DNA of 63,958 bases from Chytriomyces cf. hyalinus JEL632 (taxonomy: Eukaryota > Chytridiomycota > Chytridiomycetes > Chytridiales > Chytriomycetaceae): NCBI GenBank assembly GCA_025435555.1, contig JAIWWG010000143.1, positions 1-63,958 on the forward strand. Direction: 5' to 3'. Both the position numbers and the translations under genes were made by a program. Below the pieces are notes generated by a model. It was not told the origin of the DNA and did no database searches. It saw only the letters and a program-made list of their open reading frames with translations. Shown here piece after piece: positions 1-12,086 of the stretch (position 1 is its first letter; each line of letters starts with the position of its first letter).

Positions 1-58
1 CATAAACGCATCTGCGTTAGCCTTGACCACCGCATTTTCGCAAGTAAAAGCAGCTCAC

Positions 59-2245
59 CAGACCGGCACCTGTAATCAAAAAGATGATCATCATGGCTTG
101 CTCAATGATTGTGTTGGGTCGGTAAAGCACCGGGAACGTGTTTCCAGTCGCCTGTAACGAAAATCACAGTCAGCAAACAACAAAAGAAACAAGTCCCCTT
201 CCACCCCACCGTAAACAAAGCCCAAATATACTGATCAATCAAATTCTTGTCTTGCACAAACTCAATCGCCGAATTTGAATACCCCGTCAACCGACCCGCC
301 AAAAACAGTGAACACGCTTGCCAATGTAAAAACACTGCCAAACAGAACCCAAGCGAGAAAATGCCTGAAAACGTTTTTCCAATCCCGAGCACCGTTTCCA
401 AGTGTTTGCGAATCGCGGCAAATTTGGGTGACGCTGAGAGAATGCGTGGTAGCTTGTGTAGCCGCAGTATCCGCACGGCCCATAGGTATTCAGCCATCGA
501 GATGGGGAGCAGTTCAAATGGGAATGCAGATAGGAGGTCGAGAAGAAATTCGCGTTTGACGTAGTAGATTTGCCAGTCGCGAAGAGATGGGCTTTCTAGG
601 GCAGCGATTGCTGGATGCATTTTCCGGAATGTGATGAGTTCAATGATGATGTCGGTTGTGAAGGCAATGGTAAGAATCACGCTGTAGCTCCAATGCGCGT
701 ATGTTTCAAAGCCAATTTCAAGAGGCACGATCCAGAGAACTGACATGTACAGAACTTGAAGCGCGGGGGAAATTGTTCAGAAAATAAGTGTCTTTGGGTT
801 CATTTCATCAAACAAAAACAGCGCATCTCACCTGCCATGATAAACTCCAAATTTGCAGATATGCTGCTGAAGGGGTTGAGCCCGTATTTCCAAAAGTTGA
901 TGGGTTCCGGCTGAAATGTGGATTGACTTGTCTGGCTTTCGAGCTCAGTGACATCGGCAGATGCAAGGGAGCCTTTGGAGTTGTACTTGGCAACGGTAGC
1001 CTTCTCAAGGAGGGCTGATGCACGCACCATGGATATGGCAGACTGTCTTCGGAACTTTTTCGAGTTTTGGCGGTCAATGGATTGCTGGCGTTCCGGCGAT
1101 TGAGCCTCTTCGACCGCTTGTGCTCCGTCTTTCATTGGAGCCATTACTACAGATGAGGATGCAATGTTGCGCATGAAGCCGCTGGATCTCATGGACTGTG
1201 TCCCGGATTGTAGGACTGCCTTCATGTCTTCGTGTTTTGAAAGCGATGGACGTGCCGATCTATCATCGTAACCCTTGAGCACATCCTGAATATCTTTCCC
1301 GTCTTCTTTGCAGGGCATAGCTGGCATGGCATTGATGAGCGCCTCTGGAAAGTGCCTGCTGGCAGCATCCATATGTTCTGAGACCATCAAACTCGGTGTC
1401 AAACTAGGCCGCGAACTCTTTTTAAAATCCGACATTGCTTCTTGATCTGGGCTGTGCATGACTGGCCGGTACAAGCCGCTGCCGCCGCCTTCAGTTTGTA
1501 GTGCCACTCCAATCTGTTTCACTGCATCTTCTGCCATAGCCTGGCGACTCATTTCAGACCCTTCCGATCCTTTAGAACCCTTCTTATTATCTTCCAACAC
1601 GGTTGTGGCTTGGAAGCTTGTAAAGTTGGAAGAAAAACTTCGCTGTGTTTCTGGGCCAGATTTTCCAACTTCAATGTTCGAAACGGGACGGCTTCGTTGA
1701 TGAAAACTGAATGATCTCATTTTAGCGACAGGCAGAGCATCAGTAGAGTTGCAGTTTGAGTCGCCTGACTCTCTGTCGGAACCGCTGTCGACCATGTTTT
1801 TGGCGCTTTCAATTGTAGACAGTCCCTTGGACTTTGCCTCCGCGGCGCCCAGCGCAGAGAGTTTAGACCGCGTCGGGTTTCTCGGATCGGCCTTACGCGA
1901 TTTGAGAAATAAGCTGTCAGGGTCTTGTAAATCACTCGACGATCCTCCCCGCTCAGGAACCCCGTCAGAAGATCGAAGCCGGCTCAGCAGCAGTTCCTGC
2001 TTTGCCGTGGTTGTAGACGCGTTGATTGGAGCGCCGATCGAGTTGCTGGGTTTCCCGGCTACGGTCTGACGTCGGCGAGCTTCGGCGGGAGATGCCTCGG
2101 GGGGTGTAGATTGGCCCGGCGATGAGGATAGGAGTTGTACGGCGTGGTTCGCGAGCGGCTTCATCTGGGCTAGCTGCAGCTCCATCAGCTTTATTTTCTC
2201 CTGGAGTTCCAGGATGTATGAGAGCGCTGTGGTTGCTGGCAGCAT
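59..2245 (-). CDS. CNG/HCN-like cation channel, copy A (3' part outside window)
   Basis: Six-transmembrane voltage-gated-type channel, cut by the left window edge. Exons I can place: 2245-832, 754-210 and 151-59, all in phase; the next intron begins at 58 with gtgagc. The first ~470 residues are Ser-rich and look disordered, apart from an N-terminal helix (LQEKIKLMELQLAQM). S1 starts at the exon 1/2 junction, and an S4-like stretch reads VRILRLHKLPRIL. Exon 3 carries the pore: ATGNTFPVLYRP. The filter is GNT, closest to the GET of animal CNG channels and unlike the GYG of K+ or HCN channels. The C-linker and nucleotide-binding domain must lie outside the window; the paralogue at 5358-8749 keeps them. 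The gene is transcribed away from the kinase at 2.5 kb. Family assignment is firm; ion selectivity is inference. Confidence 0.88.
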
Positions 2246-2491
2246 TTTTTTTTTTTTTGGCCGGTTCAGTGGAAATCTTTATTCTTTGAAGTTTTCTTTA
2301 ACGAGCCACGTTATGTACGCTGCTCGAGGTTGCTGATTTTTGTGATGTGGGTACATGGTCATTCACGGTTTGGAAAGAGTGATGTTGACCACCCCGTAAA
2401 CCCTCCCACACAGTCACTTGGATTACGCGCGTTTGGAGGCTCATTTTTACCGTAAATAAAATATTTATAAATTCTCATCGCACCTCCCCAG

Positions 2492-5224
2492 ATGAACAAC
2501 ATGCGCCGGAGTTCCAAGCAGCCGGTCAGAACTTGGCAATGACTCCTTCTTCCTCCCTCTAGATACCCAGCATATTCGAAAAGCTCACAGTACGCCTTCC
2601 TCGTGACAGAGCAACTCGCGGCAAACGGAGACGGAGCAGCTTGCAAAGATTTTAGCCTCGAACACCGTCAACATTGTCGGGAATTATGTTCTGGGGCGAA
2701 CTCTTGGCGAAGGTGAGGATGTCTTCTTTGTGTGTGGGTTTGGGAAAGTTTCGTTGATCACACTGCTCCTAAAAAACAGGCTCGTTTGGGAAAGTGAAGC
2801 TGGCAACTCATACTCTGACAGGACAGGAGGTGATTCGGTCTGTTCTTCAACATCTCGAGTCGCTGAATATGAATCGACGGCGTATTTTCGAACTTTCCAA
2901 TCAAAGGTGGCTGTGAAGGTTGTTGACAAGATTCATGCGGCAGTTGTAGCACGGGAGGTGTGTGGTTTTTTCCATCTTGTCTTCTTCGTGAAACACAAAG
3001 AGATTCCCGTTCTACGCATCGATTCTCCTGACTCTTGCGTCTTTTTTTTCAGATCGAAACCTGGCGCCACCTGCACCATCCGAACATCGCTCAACTGCTC
3101 GAAGTCCTCGTCACGGAATCTAAAATCTATATGATCACCGAATACTGCGAAGGTGGCGAAGCGTTCGATTATTTATGCAGCGTGGGGAGGATGGATGATG
3201 GCGAGGCGGCAACTCGAAAACTGTTTCGCGAAATTGTCATGGCTGTTGGGTACTGTCATGAAAAGAACTTTGTTCACCGGTTGGTTTCGATCCCACTCGA
3301 TCATTTTGTCAGGCTCCTTTATTTTTATTTTCTGATGCTATTGGTTCGCAGGGATTTGAAGCTCGAAAATGTGCTGTTGACGAAGGACCTCACCGTCAAA
3401 GTGATTGATTTTGGGTTCACTCGGCCTTTTAAGGAACAGCATCTTCTCGATACATACTGTGGCTCGGTAGCCTATGCGGCCCCTGGTTTGTTTGGTTTTT
3501 CTTTTCTTCAAAAGAAAGGCCATTTAAAAATCATTTTTCGACAGAAATGATTCTTGGGAAAAAGTACAGCGGACCACAAGCGGATATTTGGTCGCTGGGT
3601 GTGATTTTATACACGCTGCTATGTGGTAGCCTACCGTTCGACGATGATAACGAAAGCATTGTGCACCAAAAAATATCTGAGCTTGACTATGAGTTGCCTG
3701 ATTATCTTCATGAAGGTGACTACTTGTTTTTAAAGGATTGATTGTGTCATCGATATCCTTGTTCTGAAAGGGCTGTTGTCTCCACTTGAAAAAAAAAAAG
3801 ACAGCAAGAGCCTCATTTCGCAAATCCTGAAAATCAACCCAACTGACCGAATCAGTGTCCAAGATATCCTGCTACACCCATGGTTCACGCATTTCCGGGA
3901 ACCTCCCAATGCAAACCACATTCCAAACGCAGTCAGCCCCAGTTTCAGCACACCCGAAGAAGCCCTCGTTTGCCGAGAAATGCATTCTCTCGGATTAGAC
4001 GTTGAAAAGATTCTAGACAGCGTCTGTGCAGATGCGTGTGACAGTGCCAGCGCGTTATGGTACCTCCTCCTCACAAAAAACCGTGAGCGCCGAACACACG
4101 AAGTTCGAAAAGACTCGGGTCGGGAAGATAGCGGCGATGACGATGCTTCAGTGATTGGAATTGAACCTTGTTCTTCGGCAACATCTCGGGAGGCGTTGTT
4201 TGGATCTGGAGACGGGAGCCCATTGTTTCCTCTGCGACGAGGGGAGCTTACAAAGAGTATGCTTGGCGATCAGAGTGTTTCACACAAGTCGACAAGTGTG
4301 TCTGTGGGAGAGAGTATGACCAATTTGGAGAAGATGGCGACTGCTGCGCGTGTCAAAAGTGTTCCGCCGACTTTTGGCGCTTCTGGACCGGCTGTTGAAA
4401 CGTTGCGGTTAAAACCTTTGAATGGAGGAATCGCGATCAAGACGAGCTTGGCAGCAGCCGTAGGGGGCGATTATCCGCAAACTTTGCAAGTGGAAACGTT
4501 TTTGGCTGAAGCACGGCGTCGGCGAAGTTTGAACCCATCGGATGTACCGTCCCTCAAATCTCCGTCAATCCAAGCGAACGCTGTTGCTGTCGAAAATGGT
4601 GCGGGTGGTGGTCTTGCTGCAGGAAATGCGCGGAGGAGGACTAGTGTGGGTATCCTTGCGGCTGCGATTCAAAATACCACGCCTGTTACGTCATCGCCGA
4701 ATTTTCAGGAAGTAGTTTCTGGCGGATCTCGGCGCGGATTAATGATCAACGCAATGCGGGCTAATGATGTGCCGTCCATACAGTTGTTGGGAGGTTTTGA
4801 GTTTTCAGCGGGATCACCTTCCAATACTGCGTCCAGAACTAAAATCGTAGGAGATGCGGTAGGATCGAGTGGTGCTACGGTGGGTGGAAAGTATGGAAGA
4901 CGGGCGGATCAAAACGCGGGGAACGTGTTAGCAAGGAGTGGGACTGGGTCGCTTGCTGGTAGCTCGGTATCATCCTCTGCAAGCTCATCCCCAAAGACAT
5001 CAACGCCTCGGCAGATTGCTGAAGAAAGTGAAGATGATGGAGGTGCTGATGGAAAATCGTCTGTTTCAGGACTGTCACCGATGGAAAGTCGAAGTTTGGG
5101 GAGAAGAAAAGCACCTGGTGTTGGAACTGCTGGCAGTTTCTCGCCCGCCATTTCTGTTATTTCTGAACCGGCAGGTCTTGGGTCAAAAATACGGAATCGA
5201 TCGATTGTGGAGGAAGATGAATGA
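2492..5224 (+). CDS. CAMK/SNF1-like serine/threonine protein kinase
   Basis: Protein kinase in at least seven coding exons: 2610-2712, 2780-2829, 2907-2957, 3053-3279, 3352-3485, 3545-3715 and 3801-5224. From 2610 these give 720 codons including the stop. Visible landmarks are the Gly loop [12 protein letters not shown], the VAVK lysine, the [11 protein letters not shown] catalytic loop (split by an intron), DFG, an APE-type AAPEMIL, and [16 protein letters not shown]. The KLEN form and the C-terminal continuation HPWF place it in the CAMK-like (SNF1/KIN1/MARK) group. The last ~400 residues are Ser-rich and probably regulatory. The 5' end is uncertain: no ATG lies in frame after the stop just before 2610. 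I favour a first exon 2492-2524 spliced to 2610, but an exon from 2345 is also possible. The gene sits between two CNG-like channel paralogues. Confidence 0.85.
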
Positions 5225-5357
5225 AGACCCGCCGCCTCCCTTTGCTTTTATACAGTGTCTAAAAACACCGAGGCCACCGTAGTGTTTTTAGTTCAAAAGT
5301 TTTAAGACGAATAACTTTCTGGCGATCTCTTCTTCACCCTGTCATCGCAGCCTCAAA

Positions 5358-8300
5358 ATGCCCATGAACGGACTGATAGCCGACCTTCAAATGAAGCTGG
5401 CGCTGGTCGAAAGCCAGATCAAGCAAATGATTCCCATAGCAAACCACCTTGCCCAGCAAATGATGATCCAGGGCCACTTCCACGCAGACTCTTCAAATTT
5501 AAACGCGTCAAGCCCGGCCAACCCGTCTTCCCCCGAAACAGTGCTCCTGAATCAACTTTCCAACGGCGTTTTACCGGTGCCCATGTCGCAGGCCGAGGAC
5601 TGGATCAAGTCCGTCGAAAAGCAATCAGCCAAAGAACCAAATATAAGCACGGACGCGTTGGCAGTGACACCAATCGAGTTTGGAGACTCTGACAGAATCT
5701 TTAACGAGTCCGAATCAAAGGAGAAGGAAAACTCGGTGTGGCGGCACTTGTCAAGTCGCGTGATTCGGTCCAGCACAAACGTTAAAGCCAAAACTCCGCA
5801 AGTCGGCGTGCGAAGTGTTCCCAGGCAATCTCTCACGCCTGATGATGTTCCGGATAAACACGTGCGATCGAGTCTAAACATTGCTTCCCCGTCCCAACCA
5901 AGGCCATCGGACGCTTCATTGCACGTGCCCAAGCCGTGGCACAACAGCCGCCGCCGCTTCAGCGACTTTGATCAGCCCATTAGGAGCAGCAACTCTATAG
6001 CCTCTGAGAAGCAAATCACGAGTCCGTTAAAGATCGCAGCTGCTATAGAGCCTCCAGAAGCCGATGAATATGAAACTAGGTCCATCCAGGCTACACCAGT
6101 ATTTGCGCGTCGTTCAATGCCCAAGGCCATTGCCTTTGAAAGCAAAATTGAAATCGTGGACAGTGCAACTACGGACAAGGAAGTACCACCAAAAGCGGTC
6201 GAAACTGTTGAAGCAAAACCAGAGGCGAAATGGAGCTGGACTGGGACTGACGATAACAACGTGTTTGCCGCCGAAAAGACCGAGTTAATAGCTTCGACTG
6301 CCGGTCTTGCTATCCGCGAGGAGGATGAAGATTCCAAACGCCCGCCCCCACCCTCCCAATCATTGGATGCGCGCAAGAACATTAGCCCTGCAGCAGCTCG
6401 GCTAGTGAAACAGTTTCCTCCAGGCAGTCTTCAACGTAGCTCCACCATCACCGAATCGCTAAAGTCTTTTGCGAGTATGTCAGCCACGGGATCTCCCATG
6501 GATTCGTTCGAGGGCCTCTCAAAGGGTAAAAGCAAACTGCACAGGAGCAACTCACGCGATTCTTGGAAAATGGACTCTGGTTCCCACGGAATGCCAAGCC
6601 ATCCTTCAAACAACGCTGCGGTGTACAAAAGCCTGCGGGCCAGTGTGGCTGCCAACAGTCGTCGCATGAAAGATGAGACGGGAACCCCAGTGTCGGCTTC
6701 ACGGTCAGGCAATTCCGTGCTCTTGACTGTTCCAGCATCCATGGGTTCTCTGAGCCCGGCAGATGCACGTAAGAGTGACATCTTGGGGCCGGCTTATGAG
6801 GGTGAAAGACAGCACTCTTCTCGCTCCCGTGCCACATCCATTTATTCTGCCGTGTTTGGGGCTGCGGCGATTGCAAAGTACAACGAAAAAGGATCTTTGG
6901 CGAGTTTGAACGAGCAAGAGAAGAGCACGTTCACCCGACTTGAAAAGCAGGCTTCAGTGAAACGCGAATCATTGATGAGACTGTTTTTGAGGATGGGGTT
7001 AAATCCATTGTCCACCATAAATGTCAACTGGGATTTCGCCATGGCTTGTGAGTGCTCAGCATTTAATGATTCGGTGCCAGCTGATTCTGATTTTCGCAAC
7101 GCTTTCCAGTAATATACATTACCATTCTGTGGATTATACCGCTTGAAATGTCGCTTCAACTCTATGTAGACCCGTCATTCAGCATCTTTCTTACCGTCAT
7201 ATTCCTGCTGGACGTGATATTAGAATTCTTGACTTTCCGAAAATCCCGGCTCACATGCGCGGACAGCAAAACTGTTTTCACACTGCGCGATTGGCAGCTA
7301 TACTACCTCAAAACCACATTTATTCTGGACTTGATCAGCTCCATCCCTTTTGAACTCCTCGACAGCGATCACGCCGAATACCTGTGCATCATTCGCTTCC
7401 TCCGCTTATACAAACTCACTGGCATCATGGCGACCAACCCCAAATTCGTCGCTATCCGAAAAACGATTCAATCTGCACTTGGGATCGGGCAAACGTTTAG
7501 TGTCGTGTTCCCGCTCATGTTTTGTTTGTGCGCGTTTTTGCACTTGCAAGCGTGTGCATTGTTCCTGGTGGGTAGGCTACAAGGGTTCACGAACCCGAGT
7601 ATTGCGGAAGTTCAGTTTGACGCGCTGGCGGCAAAGTATACGTGGGCGATTTATACGGCGGTGGGAAATACGTTCCCCATGTTTTACAGGTATGTCGAGA
7701 GGGACATTTTGGATGTGCTCTTGGCTTTCAGACGATTTTAAGGTTTTATGTATGGTAACACAGACCTTCAAGTACGATGGAAAAATGTGTAGTTATTGCG
7801 TTTAGTATTGTAGGCGCTGGACTGGTAAGTTACTTCTTTATTTATTTATTTATCTATTTTTTGCCACTCTGGATCTGGCTGGCGCTAACTGTGGGTGTGT
7901 CTAGTACGCATCCATTGTCGGAACAATTTCATCTTTTGCGATGGGAGTCAACGCGTCTGGAAGACTATACAAGCAGAAAATTGATGAACTCAAAGAGTAC
8001 ATGAGATACAAGGACCTGAGCGATATTACTCGACGCAAGATTATGAAGTACTACGAAATCAAATACCGCGGAAAGTTTTTTGAAGAGGTGCGTTCTTCTG
8101 AAGAAAAAAGCAATTTTTTTCGTCGCTGACACGAGCTGCTTCTTTGGTGGGGGGGAATGAACACAGAGAGACCTCCTAGCAGACATGAATGACTCACTGC
8201 GAATGGAAATCTCTGTACACAACTGCAGACAACTCATTTCAAAAGTAAACTTTTTACGTCGAGAAGCGGGTGACGGGCGTGATGATGTCTTTGCGGGCCG

Positions 8301-8749
8301 CTTGGCCACAGCACTAACGGCCGAATATTTTGTGCCGGGAGATTTGATCATTAATGCTGGCGATGTTGGGAATGAAATGTACTTTATCCTTTCTGGGACT
8401 GTGGGGATTTACGTAAATGGTGTGCGGGTTGGGAAATTGGCGGATGGCGCGTTCTTTGGAGGTGACAATACTTTGGCACCCTTCGTTTTTTCTGAGTGAA
8501 TACTGAATGCTGTCAACATTATGTTTTTTCGTTTTCTTTACAGAGTTGGCCCTGCTCGCCAATATTCCTCGAACAGCAACAGTCCAGGCGGCATCCTCAT
8601 GTGCGCTGTACAAGCTGACAAGATCTGATTTTATGAGGATTCTAATTGAATTTGACGACATGCGGGAAAAGATTAGCCACATCTACAGGGAGCGGATGGA
8701 CAAGTTTAAAGCGGAAGAGCAGAACCGTCGATCAATAGTGACGCGCTAA
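5358..8749 (+). CDS. CNG/HCN-like cation channel, copy B (complete)
   Basis: Six exons (5358-7047, 7110-7689, 7764-7824, 7905-8087, 8167-8461, 8544-8749) encode 1004 residues. Residues 1-560 are Ser-rich with an N-terminal helix (LQMKLALVESQIKQM) shared with copy A. Six membrane segments follow from exon 2, with an S4-like IIRFLRLYKLTGIM. The pore is AVGNTFPMFYRP, so GNT replaces the GET of CNG channels. The C-linker (KQKIDELKEYMRYKDLSD) leads to a cyclic-nucleotide-binding domain whose phosphate cassette GELALLANIPRTATVQA keeps the Glu and Arg that hold cyclic nucleotides in known channels. It should therefore be a plasma-membrane channel opened by cAMP or cGMP. In Blastocladiella a CNG channel acts downstream of a rhodopsin-guanylyl cyclase; a zoospore signalling role here is inference. 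Confidence 0.9.
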
Positions 8750-8971
8750 TGAGCTTGTTTTGCTTGTCGATCAACATTGGCGCGTTCATAAAAATTGTTT
8801 CACGTGGCGGCTGTGGTTTGGGAACCGTTGGTTGCATGTTTCGGTTACCAGAGATTGATTCATCACTTTTTGCTTTGATTACAGTATTTATTTACCTGTT
8901 TTGATTTGAGTATCGACCAGCAAAATAAAAAATAGCGACTCTTTGTTGCTGTTGTAATAGTTTAAACATAC

Positions 8972-9113
8972 GTTTCCTCAGTTGCGGCAGCCGTTTCTCA
9001 GGCTCCCTCTCCGGAATCGAACCCTAATTCCCCATCACCCGTCAAAACCCTGGCAGGCCTCCATCCCACCATCCATCGAAAGTTGGTATGCCAGATATTT
9101 GAATGAACCGATG
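8972..9113 (-). pseudogene. Degenerate fragment of 18S (SSU) rRNA
   Basis: Read on the minus strand, this intergenic stretch contains GGGAATTAGGGTTCGATTCC followed by GGAGAGGGAGCCTGAGAAAC, a hallmark of the 5' domain of eukaryotic 18S rRNA. The flanks also follow the 18S order: TTCATTCAAAT, then CAACTTTCGATGG, GAGGCCT, GGTTTT and ACGGGTGA. About 140 nt match, with scattered substitutions. No other part of an rRNA gene is present nearby, so this is an isolated, decaying insertion and not a functional gene. Confidence 0.85.
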
Positions 9114-9235
9114 TTACGAAGCAAATTTGAAGTTTATAAAAAAGAACCACAAACAAGAAACAGATTATTCCAGATTTACGACAGGTTGCAAACGCATGTC
9201 TGGTCTTCCCTTCGTCCTCACCGCCATGCCTTGCG

Positions 9236-9253
9236 CACACACACACACACACA
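9236..9253. repeat. (CA)9 microsatellite
   Basis: Nine uninterrupted CA dinucleotides lie just beyond the 3' end of the gene at 9305-10869. Confidence 0.9.
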
Positions 9254-9304
9254 TGAAAAAATATACAAAACATTCAAGTTCCCAATTCCTTCTTTTTCCC
9301 TCTC

Positions 9305-10869
9305 TCACATTGAGCTCCCAAAAAATGAGCCTGATGCATTCAGTTCCGTCAGTAGAGACATGACTTCATCGCTATTCGACGCGCCATTTTGTATTGCGTT
9401 TTGCGCTGCAGTCAAGAGTTCGGCAGGAATCACAAAATCAGGCATCGATTGCGGTATTTCAATCTTTTTCGACGTTTCCATTGGATTTGAATTTACGCTC
9501 ATTGCATCCAATTTCGCCGCTACAGGGGGTGGCGGGGGCATGCTTGTTGGAGCCGTGAAAGACGATGGAGAGTTTGGCGACATGATCGGTGTGGCTGATT
9601 CAAAGTCGGCAGAACTAGAATTATTCGGAGACGTTGGAGATGGAGTAGGATTCAATGTTGAAGAAGTCGATCCTCCGCCTTTCGATAGGTCCTGGTTTTT
9701 TTTTTGAGACAAAATATCAAATCCGGATCACATTGCAAACATCGCCACACAAAAACTCATACCTGAATCGCATCCACAATTTTGGCACAGGCACCTTCTT
9801 CTGTCCGAATCCACTTTTTCAAATCCAAAATCAATTTTTGACGCGCCTGGAGCTCGTTCGTGAATGCCATCGTCAGCGAATTGAATTGTGTATTTGTAAC
9901 GGATGCATCTTGCGTTGGAGGGGCAGAGTTGATGGCTCGCTCGAGGTAACTGCGGTTGGCGTGCAAGCTTTTGATCGATTCCGTTTGGTTCAACACGTTT
10001 TTAACCTTTTTTTTTTTGGCGTGTGAAACAATTTGAGGATGCACATCAGACAAGAGTGGATCGAAGCTTTTACCGTTTCAGAGTGTTGAATTGGCGCAGT
10101 TGGAATCGCAGGGGGTTTGCCAGACGTTGGTGAGGGTTTGGATGGGCTCGAAGGACGCCCACCACCCTTCACACGGGACTTGAGTTTTTCGACAAATTCG
10201 CGGGGATACACTGCTCGTTCTTCCCAAATTGTCAGAATACGTCGAACCTTTGGTTTTTGATAATCATGATGATGAAGACGTTTTGTTTTTGTTTTTTTTT
10301 CTGGTTTAGTTCCGAGACTCGGGAAAAGAAACCAAAACAATCAAAATGCGCACCTTTGCATTCAGATCGTCCGATGCGCGGGATGAGAAGCGGGCGAGAG
10401 ACTCAGGAAGCGCCTTTGCAAACGCTTTTGCATAATCGTCACTCTTCTTGCGCGAAACTTGAAGCACGTCATTTGCCAGATACAGAAAAGCGAGCCGCTT
10501 CGAAGTGGATACTGTACAATAGACGGGGGGGTTAGAATCGCAAGATCTCAACGAGAGTTGTGAAAAAAAAAACAATGGCCCCTGAGGGAGGGGGTAAAAA
10601 AAAAACAAGACGGGCTGCGCTGAAACACGCAAACGCAGCATGAATGTCATTTCCATACCTTTATCGAATTCAGAGGCCCATACTTGCACGCATTCAGTTG
10701 CGCTCGTTCTGTGATGAATGAGCCCTGAAACAAAAGCGCCTGGGTCAGTCGCACACCTGGACCCAAACACCTCCCACCAAGGATACATACAGTGCGAGAG
10801 GAGGTTGATGGAATCTTGCGAGTCCGTCAGCTTTCCCAGTTTGCCGACAAGAGTTTCTTCGTTGAACAT
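9305..10869 (-). CDS. Rtt103/RPRD1-like RNA polymerase II CTD-interacting protein
   Basis: Six exons on the minus strand (10869-10791, 10724-10659, 10511-10354, 10247-10074, 10005-9763, 9691-9305) give 368 residues. The N-terminal ~130 residues form a CID/RPR domain: FNEETLVGKLGKLTDSQDSI, then VQVWASEF, STSKRLAFLYLANDVLQ and RRILTIWEERAVYP. A helical region with LERAIN and LILDLKKWIRTEEG follows, then a Pro/Ser-rich tail ending GSFFGSSM. Such proteins bind the phosphorylated CTD of RNA polymerase II in the nucleus and act in transcription termination and 3'-end processing. The split of one CID over four exons with conserved phases supports the model. Whether it is the Rtt103 or the RPRD orthologue cannot be decided here. 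Confidence 0.85.
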
Positions 10870-11211
10870 GCGTGTGTTTTTTTTTTTGTTTCCAACTTTT
10901 TAACTTTATTTAACTTTTGGTTGAATTGGGGGTGCACAAGCTCAATGCGCCAAGTTGGCTTTTGTGATTCAGTCTTACAAGTCGAGGAGCTCCGAACTAA
11001 TTTGGTCATCATGCACAATTGCATACAGCAGGCAGTGCTTGCTGAGAATCAAGCACGGTTGAGGGAAGCATACTTGATTAAACATCATTTATTCCCCTTC
11101 GCTGAGACAGTGTGCATCGTCTCACAAACTACATTCCCGCCCTTCACCAAATCCACTGCTCCCCTTCAAAATGCATTGTATCGTATTTTTCGGCAGAGTT
11201 TCGAATCAGAT
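10870..11211. other. Intergenic, no gene seen
   Basis: This is the interval between the start of the CID gene and the 3' end of the uL14 gene, both on the minus strand. It includes T-rich runs and a long plus-strand reading frame that is mostly the complement of real exons. I see nothing else. Confidence 0.5.
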
Positions 11212-12086
11212 TTAGACAACGGTTCCGGCAGAGGAGGCAATCTTTGGCCACAAGTCAGCGCATTCCTTGGCAACTGGTCCAGTGATGGCAGATCCCTTCA
11301 TCTCACCCTTTGGGTTGACAATCACACCTGCATTGTCCTCAAAGTAGAGGAAGACTCCATCTCGTCTTCTCCATGGCTTACGCTGACGAACAACAATGGC
11401 AGGCATAACCTTCTTTCTGAGGTCAGGCTTTCCCTTCTTGACGGTTGCGAGAACCATGTCACCGCAAGCAGCGGCGGGGAGACGGTTGAGACGCGAACCA
11501 ATTCCCTTGACGGCCATGACGTACAGGTTCTTGGCACCTGAGTTGTCGGCGCAGTTCATGACGGCTCCGACGGGCAGACCGAGGGTCATGCGGAATTTGG
11601 ATCCAGAGGCGGCGCTGTGTATTTGGGTGGTGAGTGCTTTGGATAGGGTAACACAGAGGCGGGGAGTTAAGAGTTTGCCGGCCATCCAGAGCCATCGCGG
11701 CATCCTTCAGCCAGACTGCGATCAGGTTCCGGTTGGTATGAGATGCCCAAGGCAGTCATGGCGTGCTGCTCAGGATGGGGATGGGAGCTGGAGAGGAACA
11801 TGTTCAACAAGCCCCATAGCCCACACCAGCAGAATGCCTAACAGCACACGAACAGGCAGGTTCAAATACGGTTCAGTTCAGCTGCAGTTACGCTAGCAGA
11901 TCCTTTTCGACGCCAGTTCGATATGAGTGTCCACGCGCGCACAACGGATCGTCTTCCCAAATGGATGTAGCGCAAGGCGAACTCTTCAATCGCTCGCCGT
12001 TGAGATTGCGCAACGTCGCAGGGATCTTATTTGGAGGAGGGAGGAGGCAGTGTGAGGGTGTTGAGTACGTACGCTCCCTTCGACAT
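11212..12086 (-). CDS. RPL23: 60S ribosomal protein L23 (uL14)
   Basis: Two exons, 12086-12073 and 11614-11212, encode 138 residues, the usual length of cytosolic uL14. The first exon is only 14 nt (MSKG plus two bases); the 458-nt intron between them is long for this locus. Diagnostic sequence includes [62 protein letters not shown] and the C-terminal [13 protein letters not shown]. This is the cytosolic and not the mitochondrial form. It sits on the 60S subunit interface near the sarcin-ricin loop and the eIF6 site. I looked in the intron for C/D-box snoRNA motifs and saw no TCATCA-type C box. Confidence 0.96.

Larger units (their letters stand above)
8750..9304. other. Intergenic gap with rRNA fragment and CA repeat
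   Basis: This is the interval between the channel and the convergent CTD-interacting-domain gene. It holds the 18S fragment at 8972-9113 and a short (CA)n run at 9236-9253. I see no coding sequence. Confidence 0.7.

Noticed and set aside
11615-12072. snoRNA inside the uL14 intron
   Set aside because: Long ribosomal-protein introns often host snoRNAs, but no C box (RTGATGA) is seen on the transcribed strand.
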